This document shows, one piece after another, positions 30,831-39,922 of a stretch of DNA of 64,000 nucleotides. Made by a program: the position numbers and the translations under genes. Origin of the DNA: Argyresthia goedartella (lineage: Eukaryota > Arthropoda > Insecta > Lepidoptera > Argyresthiidae). The stretch is from contig OX463815.1 of the NCBI GenBank assembly GCA_949825045.1, positions 28,883,356 to 28,947,355 on the forward strand. The letters run 5' to 3'. Below the pieces are notes generated by a model, which was not told where the DNA came from, made no database searches, and worked only from the letters and a program-made list of their open reading frames with translations. Every line of letters starts with the position of its first letter. The stretch's first letter is position 1.

Positions 30831-31796
30831 ATGGAGACAGACGATGATCCACCGGATAAATCGCCTCCCCCAAATGTTCCCCTCTCCCCTTCACTCTTCC
30901 CGTCAGGAGACTCCCAATCCCAATCCCAAGACACAGTGTCTCGAAAACGCGCGGCTGATAATTGTATAGACCAAGCTACGAAGAAATCTGTCACAGAATG
31001 GTCAAAATCTCAACCGTCCATTCAAACTGTCTACATAGCAGAGTCCTCTTCGCAAGGCCAATACTCACCAAGCGACAAAGGTCCATTCATAGTACACGTT
31101 GCTCGTATTGAAGAGGAGACCTCTTCAGGTCTTACCCTAAGATCTATTAAGTTTGGTTAATTCCTACACAGGAACAACATTAAAAATATAGCTCAGGATG
31201 GTGTGAAAAGCGTCGGCCACAACCGCGTTTCTATCCAGTTCAAGACCGCCTCTGATGCCAATTGTTTTCTATCTCACCAAGCATTGAACGTAGCCAAGTA
31301 GGTATAGGGCAACCATATCCACTTACAATGTGACCGCATGGGTCTGATTAGGGACATCCCAGTGGAGTGGAGCTTGGAAGAAGTCGTTACGGCTATCCAG
31401 CTCCCCCCTAACTGTGGTCCCATAATAAAAACCCGCAGAATTAGCCGAAAAACCAAAAAAGATGATAACTCTGTAGTTTACATCCCAACACAGTCAGTTG
31501 TGATCACAGTATCTGGTCAGGTTCTCCCAGAGAGGATCTTCTGCTTCTAAAATTCTATCCTGGTGGAGCAGTATCGATTCCCCACAATACAGTGTTGGAA
31601 TTGTTGCCGTTTTGGCCATGTAAAAAATCAGTGCAGATCAAAGCCACGTTGCTATAAATGCTCACAATCGCATGATGGGGACTCCTGTTCCAAAACCCAG
31701 GAATATTGTCTTTACTGTTCTGGCCCTCATAGGGCCATTGATAAGTGTTGCCCGGAATTTCACCGACAAAAAGCAATTAAGGTCATCATGTCCTAG
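30831..31796 (+). pseudogene. I-like LINE ORF1 (Gag-like), broken
   Basis: Starts METDDDPPDKSPPPNVPLSP. After a TAA at about 31158 it continues MGLIRDIPVEWSLEEVVTAI, and after another stop has three zinc knuckles: CWNCCRFGHVKNQC, CYKCSQSHDGDSC and CLYCSGPHRAIDKCC. At least two stops and a frame change make it inactive. The architecture matches ORF1 of I/Jockey-group elements. Confidence 0.7.
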
Positions 31797-32235
31797 GAAA
31801 GTGTCTCTTATAAGATGCTTCAATTTCGCTTCCTATGACCAGAAAATCTTTTGCAGATGTTGCTCGTCCTTTCCAAGTACACTCTCTGACCCCGCCTTCT
31901 AGCCAACTGTTTGCCCCATCCCAATCCCCTCAGAAAGTCTCTCACCGTAAAACTGTATTTACAACCAGACAACCCAGATCTCCTGATCGTAGACAGGGGT
32001 ATGACAGGAATGCTCATTTTAATATCATTGACTCCCCCCCCTCTTCTCTTCCCAATGGCCACGCATTTCAGTCTGAAATGTCCAACTCAGATCAACCTAA
32101 CGAAAATCTCCTTGAACTTCTTCTCTCCACCATTATCAATTTACTGACTAAGTTCAGTGATTGTCCATTACCGCCCAACGTGACACAAGGTCTTAATAAG
32201 ATCTTACGACTGTTAACTCTTCTAATCCTCTCAAA

Positions 32236-34180
32236 ATGGCCAGCATTCTTCAGTGGAATTGCAGGAGCCTGATGCCTAAAAAAACTAATTTAATTTATTT
32301 AATAAATAAGTATTGGACCTCTGTTATACCCTCTCAGAGGTGTGGTTGCTGCCAGGATCTCGTTTTCAGGTGACAGGTTTTACCAGCCTACGGGAGGATA
32401 GAATGGATGGTTACGCAGATGCCATTCTTTTAATTAAAAACGGTATCCTTTTTCTAGACTTAATATTCCCGTTCATAGTGATAACATTAATGTTGTTGCT
32501 ACAAGATGTTTTGACACCACCTTTCTTTCAGTTTATATTCCCCATCCAGATCTTTCAAATCTCCATGAACTGGATATTATTATTTCTTCTCTTCCTTCAC
32601 CTATTGTAATCCTAGGTGACCTCAACTGCCATAATCAGATTTGGGGTAGTTATAAAAATGATACAAATTCAAATAAATAAATTTGATCTCTGTATCCTAA
32701 ATGATGGCCGCCCAACCCGTAGAGTATCCCCGACTCAAGATCCTAGAAGTGCAGTAGATCTATCTCCCTGTTCCTCAAATTTAGCTTCAGTCCTCTCTTG
32801 GGATATTCTTTCCTCCACTTATGGCAGCGACCATTTTCCAATTTTACTTAACTTCTCTAACAAGACTGTCCCAAAAAAAACATTCTCACCATCACTCAAA
32901 TACAGACTGTCTGGTGCAGACTGGGAAAGGTTTGCTAAAGAATGTGACCATAGGATTAAGATGCTGGACTCTGTGTCTTCTGATAATGCGATAAATCTCT
33001 ATTCTAAATTTCTTGAAGCAATCATAGCCTCTGCTAACTCTTCAATCCCATTAAAAAAACCTCCCCCTAATAAAATTCGTTCTCCTCCGTGGTGGGACCA
33101 TGAATGTACTGATCGGCATCATTAAAGGAAAAGAGGCCGAGATTACGTATGCGAAATGTATGACCACAGAGAATTTTATAAACTACCAAAGAATTTCTGC
33201 CATGGTCAGTAAAATGTTATCTAAAAAGAAACAATAAGGTTGGTCAAAATTTTGCGAGAACTTATGTCCTCGAGCCTCAGCTTCTCTCATTTGGAAAAAT
33301 ATAAAAATATTCAGGAATTCTTTTTCGGATCATAATTCGTCCTATAGCGATCCCAAAGTGTGGTTGGAGAATTTCGTAGTAAATTGGCCCCCTCCTCAGT
33401 TCCCTTTTCCGATTGCCTGTCATCTGTGCCCTCCACCCAGTCTCCCCCCCATAGATTAAATGAAGTATTTTCAGAATTGGAGTTCGATCTTGCAGTATAA
33501 AACCTAAAGAACGGTTTGGATGGCATTCCATACTCTTTTATTAGAAACACTGGGTCTGTGACTAAAAAATACTTTCTACAGTTGATCAATAGTTTCTTCA
33601 CATCTGGGTCTCCCCCGGAGGCTTGGAGGTCGCAAATAATTATCCCTATATTAAAATCTGGTTTGGACTCCTATGATGCAACTTTTTATAGACCTATAGC
33701 CTTGTCTTCTACTCTTACTAAAATTTCTGAACACCTTGTCATAAATCGCTTAGAATGGTTTGTGGAGAGTCATAACATTTTAGCCGAAAGCCAGTTTGGC
33801 TTTAGAAAAAACAAATCAACTATGGATAGCCTGGCCATCTTGACCACGGATATTAGGATAGCTTTCTCGAAAAATTAATCAGTCGTGGGAGTATTTTTAG
33901 ATATATGCTCTGCTTACGACAATGTGCTTCTTCCTGTGCTCAGGCAAAAAATGCTCCATCTGAGTATTCCAGTGAGGTTAGTAAATTTTATTACCAGCTT
34001 ATTCTCAGACAGGTCAGTGTTGATACGAAACCAAGATTGCTTCCTGTCTCCTCGGTCAGTATGGACGGGTCTGCCTCAGGGATCAGTCCTGAGTCCCCTA
34101 CTCTATAGCATTTACACTTACGATCTTGATAGAGTAGTTACCTCCTTTTGCAACATACTGCAGTATGCGGACGATTAAGC
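32236..34180 (+). pseudogene. I-like LINE ORF2 (EN and RT parts), broken
   Basis: EN start ASILQWNCRSLMPKKTNLIY, then IVILGDLNCHNQIWG and YGSDHFPILLNFSNK. RT: DGIPYSFIRNTGSVTKKYFL, FYRPIALSSTLTKISEHLV, SQFGFRKNKSTMDSLAILTT, LDICSAYDNVLLPVLRQKML, GLPQGSVLSPLLYSIYTYDL and, just before the break, ILQYADD followed by a stop. Several frameshifts and stops. RNase H and C terminus are 9 kb away at 43457-44240. Confidence 0.75.
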
Positions 34181-35430
34181 CCTTTATGTTCCTTTGCCTT
34201 TAACCTCTCCTTTCCCGGGAGTTCGAGACGTCAAAAACGACAAATACCGGAGTGTTTTTGAGCGTGCGGGCTGCGCGGCACTTGACTAATATATCAAGTG
34301 ATTCTGTTGGAATGGTAACACTTAGAATTATGGGAGTTGTATATCTGAGTAGCTAATGAAACCCTCTTTTACACAATGTGTAGAAAATGTCACTGTGACC
34401 TTAGTTTATTTTTGTACTGGCATGAGAAACACAGACTTCTATGAAAATGCTCCCTCTCGACACAAATCTAGCCGACATCAGAAAATTATCAACAACATGT
34501 ACATGTTGTTTGATACCTACGTAATCTACACAAAATAACCTTTTCAAAACAATAAAAACATTAGGGTGTTCTTATAGAAACTTTCGAATATTTCAGCGTT
34601 TCAAATTTTCATAAAATACGGAAAGTAAACTGACGCATCGCGCGAATTATGCAAATCTTGTGAAATTATTTGTGAAGAGACTAGACTACCTAGCGTTATA
34701 TTTCTTAGTTCCTAGGATAGGTAATTTATTCAATAAGAGGAAAACAAGTGGTATTTGCCACTAAATCATAAATGATAAGTGTGAGGACGCCATATCTCGC
34801 AAGGAAAGTATAAAATAGGTAGAAATCAACACTTTGTACTATTATTGAATTTATAGGCAATAGGTGATACTTATCATTCTAGAATTAGTGGTTCTAAGTA
34901 GAAGACAAACTAGGCTTTCTAACAGTGTATCGAACTATGTACCTTTTCATACAAAAATAATTCAAAATCATGCATGTTATTTCGTGTCACGGTGTGTTGT
35001 TTCTGGGCTTTCTCAAGGTCTCGGCAGGTGTACGATATGCGTTTATACAGAGTGTGCAAAGATGGAACGAAGAAAATGTTTCGCCGTGATTTGATTCTAG
35101 GTAAAATAGCTAAACTGGTGTTTCGTTCGTGTAGGTATGGTGTAAGTTTGAGTTAACTAGTATTTAGTTGTTATGTGTATATGAAGTGTTTCCACGCGGC
35201 TCCGTTCACGCGCAAGTACAGATACCTACTGTTCTTACAAAGTGTAATATTGTGTAATATTGTGTTAACTAGTGTTATGCGAGATCAGATATGTACTTTT
35301 GACAATTTAGTGTAAGATTACACAAATTTGTAAAAAATAAACAATTATTTGAAATGTGTAATTAGTAATTAGCTACCACCTACCTAATGTGTAATTGTGT
35401 AATTAGGTTTTGGAAAAATAAAAAAGAACA

Positions 35431-35660
35431 AAAATTTATATAGTTATATATTCACATTCTTTATTGCCCTGTGCATAAAAATGTACTTAAAAGAAATTTT
35501 ATAACAACAGGCGAGCTTATCTCTAAAAAGATATTTCTTCCAGCAAAATTTATATAGTTATATATTCATATTCTTTATTGCCCTGTGCATAAAAATGTAA
35601 TTAAAAGAAATTTTATAACAACAGGCGAGCTTATCTCTAAAAAGATATTTCTTCCAGCAA
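35431..35660. repeat. Tandem duplication, 2 x 114 bp
   Basis: Units start at 35431 and 35545 (AAAATTTATATAGTTATATA) and run to TTTCTTCCAGCAAA. The minus strand contains GCTGGAAGAAATATC and GCACAGGGCAATAAAG, like the polyadenylated 3' end of a lepidopteran retroelement. Confidence 0.85.
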
Positions 35661-35895
35661 ACCTGGGCGAGACATAATTGTTTAAAAAACAGGACAGTAC
35701 TAATGCACAATGAAACTGTATACATTATATTTACACACACACGAGTACACAATTATGGAAAAGTAGTAAACAGTAAGTAAGTAGGTAAACAATTCATACA
35801 AGTTCTTAGATAGTTGTTTGACTGATATTTGTAACTTTTACCGTATAAAAAATGGAATAAAGTACACAATTACGGAAAAATGAAAAAGAATTTTG

Positions 35896-36172
35896 TTGCA
35901 ACTGTTAAAGTAAACAATTTCTATACAAGTTATAAGATAGTTAGGTAGTTGGCCACAAATAGAAATTGTTATTTACACAAACGCATAAATATTAGACACA
36001 TAAAAATTCCACACAAAAAGATAGAAACATTGCAACTGTTAAAGTAAACAATTTCTATACAAGTTATAAGATAGTTAGGTAGTTGGCCACAAATAGAAAT
36101 TGTTATTTACACAAACACATAAACATTAGACACATACACACATAAAAATTACACACAAAAAGATAGAAACAT
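35896..36172. repeat. Tandem duplication, 2 x ~134 bp
   Basis: Units start at 35898 and 36032 (GCAACTGTTAAAGTAAACAA) and end AAAAGATAGAAACAT. The second unit has an extra CACATACACA. Confidence 0.85.
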
Positions 36173-36328
36173 CCGGATCGCTAACGCTATATGGAATAGA
36201 AGAGTAGGTGCAGGAGAAATGCACAAAGGCCCCGCTCAAATGGGCCAGCTGCAGGCAGGCCACACCCTGTTGGAGGAGAAGAATGGTATGATACCACCGG
36301 TGATCTGCTTGCTAATCAGAATACCTAC

Positions 36329-36436
36329 CACCATTTCTTCAGCCAGCGAGCGCCGGCAGCGCCTTGATGTCGACGGCTGCGGGGAGGAGTCGCCCTCGCT
36401 CCCGCTCCGGCCCAGAGAAGCTGGTTGCTTCACCAT
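36329..36436 (-). CDS. Exon-like segment 2 of an unrecognised gene
   Basis: Acceptor TTATAG, then MVKQPASLGRSGSEGDSSPQ and STSRRCRRSLAEEMV, donor GTAGGT; 36 codons, Ser/Arg-rich and likely disordered. A possible third exon follows after a 62-nt intron (acceptor CCAACAG; GVACLQLAHLSGAFVHFSCT from 36266 down). Frame and sites are consistent, but no homologue is known to me. Confidence 0.35.
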
Positions 36437-36691
36437 CTATAACATAAATAAAATAGGCAAATTAAATATAAACAAAATACCAGACTGGCAGTCAGTGACA
36501 TTTGCAGTATAATTATTTGTGTCCTTTTAGTATAAAACTTCACATTTCCCAGGTAAATATTTAATTATACTTGGTAAAACTATATTCAGACCGTTTAGGC
36601 TGCTGAATGGAACAAATTAATGGATATGTATATATATAAATATAAAAGGAAACGAAGCAAAAACGATGCGAGTGAAATTTCAATTATTTAC

Positions 36692-36763
36692 CTTCATCCG
36701 ACCGGAGCGGGAGCGCACATACACCAGCTTCTCATCAAGCTGGGCATGGTAGTCATGATCCAT
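36692..36763 (-). CDS. Exon-like segment 1 of an unrecognised gene
   Basis: Preceded on the minus strand by TTTTTTCAG, then ATG: MDHDYHAQLDEKLVYVRSRS then GRMK and donor GTAAAT, phase 0 (24 codons). It joins in phase with the segment at 36436-36329. Not recognised. It lies within a fold-back segment inside a piggyBac-like element, so it could be a captured host gene piece; a genuine small gene or chance are alternatives. Confidence 0.35.
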
Positions 36764-36939
36764 TCTGAAAAAAGTAGCTAAGGCATTAGGATCAAAACGT
36801 ACACTCTGTGCACTTTTACAAATTTGTGTAATTTTGCATTTTTTTGTCATTTTACACTAAATTGTCAAAAGTACATATCTGAACTTGCAGGCAAACGAAT
36901 CCGCCTAAAAAGACAAGTTAACACAATATGACACAAATT

Positions 36940-37850
36940 TGTTATTTTTTTATTTTATTTTTATTTTTATTTTTTTTATTTTGATATTTCCACTTGGGCA
37001 TCGTGTAGGGTGTCTTACGAGCATAATTTTATGTCATATGCATGTTTTCCCTAGGACCAATATTTATAGAGATATCGATATTACAAACATAATATGACGT
37101 ATATCTCGAAATCGGTGAGGTGCACGAGGAAAATGTTTATAACCAAAAGTGATAGCAAAAAGCAGCACTACACGATTCCGAAGCAAAAAATAACAGTCAA
37201 AAAAAATATTTTTTAACACAATTTTTCTAAGTCGCTGGATGCTGGATTTTTCCATTGATAAAAAAAGGGGCTTCCGCCCCCTTATCGACACTGAACTCCA
37301 ATCATAAAGCCGCGGAACCTTTGATATGGAAACCCCAATCATCACATCACCCCGAAACCTATGATATGGAGTTTCACCGAATATGACTGAAAACACCCGC
37401 ACCCTGTAGTGAGATTCTGTCTGTGTGTGAGTAAAATGGCGTCGCGGAATGCTTATGTGTGCGGGTGAAGCATGTGAATTGGATGCCTGATCACGTTTCT
37501 GACGGAAAATCAGCAAATTGGTACATTATTTTGATAAAGAAACCTATAAAAATGGATTCCTTATAAGATTTCCAATAAGATATGTGTATTTTTTATTGAA
37601 ATCTAACTGTATTTCTCATTGGAATTACAAATAGCATTGGGGGGAATCCGTCTGGTTGCATGACGTATCATGTAAATTTGCCGATTTTCTGGACATCTTG
37701 ATGAATTTTACTATGATTTGTGGTTTGTTTATCGCAAATAGAGTTGTAAATATGAATAAAACAAATACTTACCTCAATTCACCAAAAAAACTACACTTTT
37801 CTCCCAATAAAATTTCACCACCAAATACGTTGGGAGCGTCCGGAAGAAAG
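36940..37850. other. Unassigned interior of the piggyBac-like element
   Basis: A T-rich low-complexity run (36938-36981) is followed by sequence with repeated CTTTGATATGG/CCTATGATATGG motifs. The 150-codon minus frame at 37064-37516 shows no family feature. Confidence 0.35.
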
Positions 37851-38085
37851 TGATTTTCAAAACGCGGTTGAATTATTTTTTTCTACGGAAAAGCATAAAC
37901 TAGCACACAGACCATAAAGTTTGTCTAATTGGGTGTCCACACATGATCGAACCGTAAAAATTGGTCCAACCGTTGGATAAAAAATACCGGTTTCAAAAAT
38001 ATTAGTCATCCCGCTGCTTATGCTGACAGCGGTACAGGGAGTGACCGGGGCCGCGCTGCTTATGCTGACGGCGGAAAAGGAGAGG

Positions 38086-38112
38086 TTAACCCTCTGGAGT
38101 CCAGAGGGTTAA
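38086..38112. repeat. Palindrome bounded by TTAA on both sides
   Basis: TTAACCCTCTGG, AGT, CCAGAGGGTTAA: perfect 12-bp arms. TTAACCCT is typical of piggyBac-family ends, so this looks like two element ends back to back with nothing between. Confidence 0.8.
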
Positions 38113-38465
38113 ATTCAAATGTTTACGCATTATTATCGGTGCCATGAAATCGTCTCCCACAAACGCCTTACAAGTTGAGTGTGTGGACCCCCCTCTAAAT
38201 TTACGAAGACAATATAATCTAATCTAAGATAATATATCCCCTTCTGTTCCCCGTCTCAGTCGAGTGTGGACGTGTGTCGTGTGCTGCTCTAAATTCATAA
38301 ATTTCTAATTTGATATTCTAATATTTGTTGTGACTAAATATCGGACCCTCCTGCTCTGTCCTGAGTGCTAAGCCATTTGGCTTGGGTGCCATATTTGTTT
38401 TTGTAGTGCGCCGTCTCTTTTGTGCTGCCGCCGCCGATAACGTGAACTTTTGTGACTTTTTGCTT

Positions 38466-38548
38466 TGCCGCTGGGGCTCGAACTCGGGCTGTCCGCATGT
38501 CGCGTCCGCTTGGCCTGTGCTCCTGACCACTCGGCTATTTGGCTTGAG
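38466..38548 (-). other. tRNA-like segment, antisense in the LINE 5' UTR
   Basis: Minus strand: A-box-like TAGCCGAGTGGTCA (38537-38524) and B-box-like AGTTCGAGCCCC (38484-38473), spaced as in a tRNA with a short variable arm. It resembles the head of a SINE. No intact tRNA cloverleaf was worked out. Confidence 0.45.
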
Positions 38549-38692
38549 TGCCGCGCCGCGAATCTACTGACTGCTACCGTCCTCTCTGTGTCTACGGCGT
38601 AGGCGAGCCACTGACCGCTACGAATTGCTACGCGCCTGCTACGCACAGCTGATACTATCTCGACTACGCACATTTGTTTACAACGCGCTAAT

Positions 38693-39667
38693 ATGATTCA
38701 CAGTCCGCCAGTTGAAAATAATACTTTGAATCAAGCATTATCCTTCTCGGATCCTGCATTAAACACAAAACCATCTCAAGATGCTCCTAGTATGTTCACA
38801 ATTAGACATAAGCGTCAGAGAACTGAGGGATCTCCAGAGGCTGGCTTATCTCACGATCACTTAAGAAAGTTCACCCTGGAAATTAAGGAAATGCTATCGT
38901 CATGGAGAGAGGACCAGGATCGCCGCCTATCCGATTGGAAGAACGACCAAGACATAAGTTTATCTACATTGGTAAAAGAAGTAACCGAACTGAGGGCCCA
39001 ATGTCTCAAAATCCAAACCACTAACAGTGACATTGAGAAGAGTATGGAATACATGAGTAACTGCTTTGATGGAACACAGCTCCAACTTTCTCAGCTACAG
39101 AAGGAAAATCAAGAAAAAGACCTTGCAATTCTTCAACTGCAGAACCAGATTAATGACCTACAGCTTAAAACACGTACTGCAACGATCGAGCTTCGTAATG
39201 TTCCAAACAAGGACTCTGAGAAGCAAAGTGACCTGTTTTCTATTGTTGCCAATGTCGCAAAGGTCATTAATACAGACATTCAAACATCTGATCTACGTGA
39301 CGTCTATCGTCTACCGGGAAAATCGAATACTTCCAGACCTATTGTGGTCGAATTTGCTACCGTTACCAAAAGGAATCATCTCCTATCATCGATTCGCAAG
39401 TACAACAAGGATCGTCCCATCGTGGAAAAACTGAATACTCAGATTCTTGGATTTCCAGGTATGAGTGAACCTGTTTATGTAGATGAGCACCTGGCTCCAT
39501 CGACTAGAAAACTTCTTTACGAGACGAGACAAGTCGCTAAGGCAAACAAGTACTCGTGCTGGCATTCCAACGGAAAGATCTACCTACGTACGGACCAGGA
39601 AGAAAAAGCGATTGTAATTAGGTCCGATAAACAACTAGCGACCTTTTCGGCCAATAATAACAAGTGA
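38693..39667 (+). CDS. CR1-like LINE ORF1, intact
   Basis: 324 residues. Ser/Thr-rich N terminus; a coiled coil at about 50-165 (heptad-like DLAILQLQNQINDLQLKTRT); an RNA-recognition-like domain from about 165 (TATIELRNVPNKDSEKQSDL, DLRDVYRLPGKSNTSRPIVV, FATVTKRNHLLSSIRKYNKD); and a basic C-terminal domain (LYETRQVAKANKYSCWHSNG, KIYLRTDQEEKAIVIRSDKQ). This is the L1-ORF1p-like layout of many insect CR1-group elements, not the zinc-knuckle type seen in the Jockey and I-like copies. It probably binds element RNA. No internal stop. Confidence 0.75.
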   Translation: MIHSPPVENNTLNQALSFSDPALNTKPSQDAPSMFTIRHKRQRTEGSPEAGLSHDHLRKFTLEIKEMLSSWREDQDRRLSDWKNDQDISLSTLVKEVTELRAQCLKIQTTNSDIEKSMEYMSNCFDGTQLQLSQLQKENQEKDLAILQLQNQINDLQLKTRTATIELRNVPNKDSEKQSDLFSIVANVAKVINTDIQTSDLRDVYRLPGKSNTSRPIVVEFATVTKRNHLLSSIRKYNKDRPIVEKLNTQILGFPGMSEPVYVDEHLAPSTRKLLYETRQVAKANKYSCWHSNGKIYLRTDQEEKAIVIRSDKQLATFSANNNK

Positions 39668-39922
39668 CTATACATATACTTAAACGATCACATTTCAATC
39701 TCACACTACCTTGTGCTATCTTTAAATAATTTGTCATCTATCGAAATTCAGAACGATATAAGTTACAAACCTGTATTCTACAATATAACTGTATTCTCAA
39801 TAGACCTGCTAATGTAAAATGTTTGAGCCTGACACAAATTACTCCTACCCAGAGTTCTACTATATCTTCTAAGAGCATCACATTGCCCTCAGAGTCCGAT
39901 AGGACTTTAATAATGCCTCCTA

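Larger units (their letters stand above)
30649..34199 (+). mobile_element. I-like LINE copy 1, 5' part
   Basis: 5' UTR (30649-30830), ORF1, EN and most of RT on the plus strand. Homology to the minus-strand copy at 60.96-64 kb stops at the TTAA at 34200, where a piggyBac-like element begins. The 3' part resumes at about 43370. Confidence 0.8.
35243..36935. repeat. Fold-back segment with ~100-bp inverted arms
   Basis: Left arm 35243-35340 (ATATTGTGTTAACTAG, AGATATGTACTTTTGACAAT, TTAGTGTAAGATTACAC) is matched in reverse by right arm about 36815-36935 (GTGTAATTTTGC, ACACTAAATTGTCAAAAGTA, GTTAACACAATAT). Between them lie two tandem duplications and exon-like pieces on the minus strand. Confidence 0.65.
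34204..38085. mobile_element. piggyBac-like non-autonomous element flanked by TTAA
   Basis: TTAA at 34200-34203 followed by CCTCTCCTTTCCCGG; TTAA at 38086-38089 preceded by GGAAAAGGAGAGG, giving 12-13 bp inverted ends beginning CC, as in piggyBac relatives. Subterminal features: TGACTAATAT in inverted orientation near both ends (34285, 38000) and a direct repeat GCTGCTTATGCTGAC at 38010 and 38055. LINE homology stops right at the left TTAA. No piggyBac transposase frame in the 3.9 kb. Boundaries are inference from sequence pattern. Confidence 0.55.

Noticed and set aside
35431..36172. CRISPR-like or satellite array
   Set aside because: Only two copies of each unit with no spacers; simple tandem duplications in a eukaryotic genome.
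36219..36512. Plus-strand 97-codon frame
   Set aside because: The minus strand offers better splice sites and composition. The plus frame has no recognisable feature. Neither is certain.
37064..37516. 150-codon minus-strand frame as a gene
   Set aside because: No family feature, repeated motifs within it, and it lies inside a mobile element.
34204..38085. Intact piggyBac transposase in the TTAA-flanked element
   Set aside because: No frame long enough or with DDD-type motifs on either strand.
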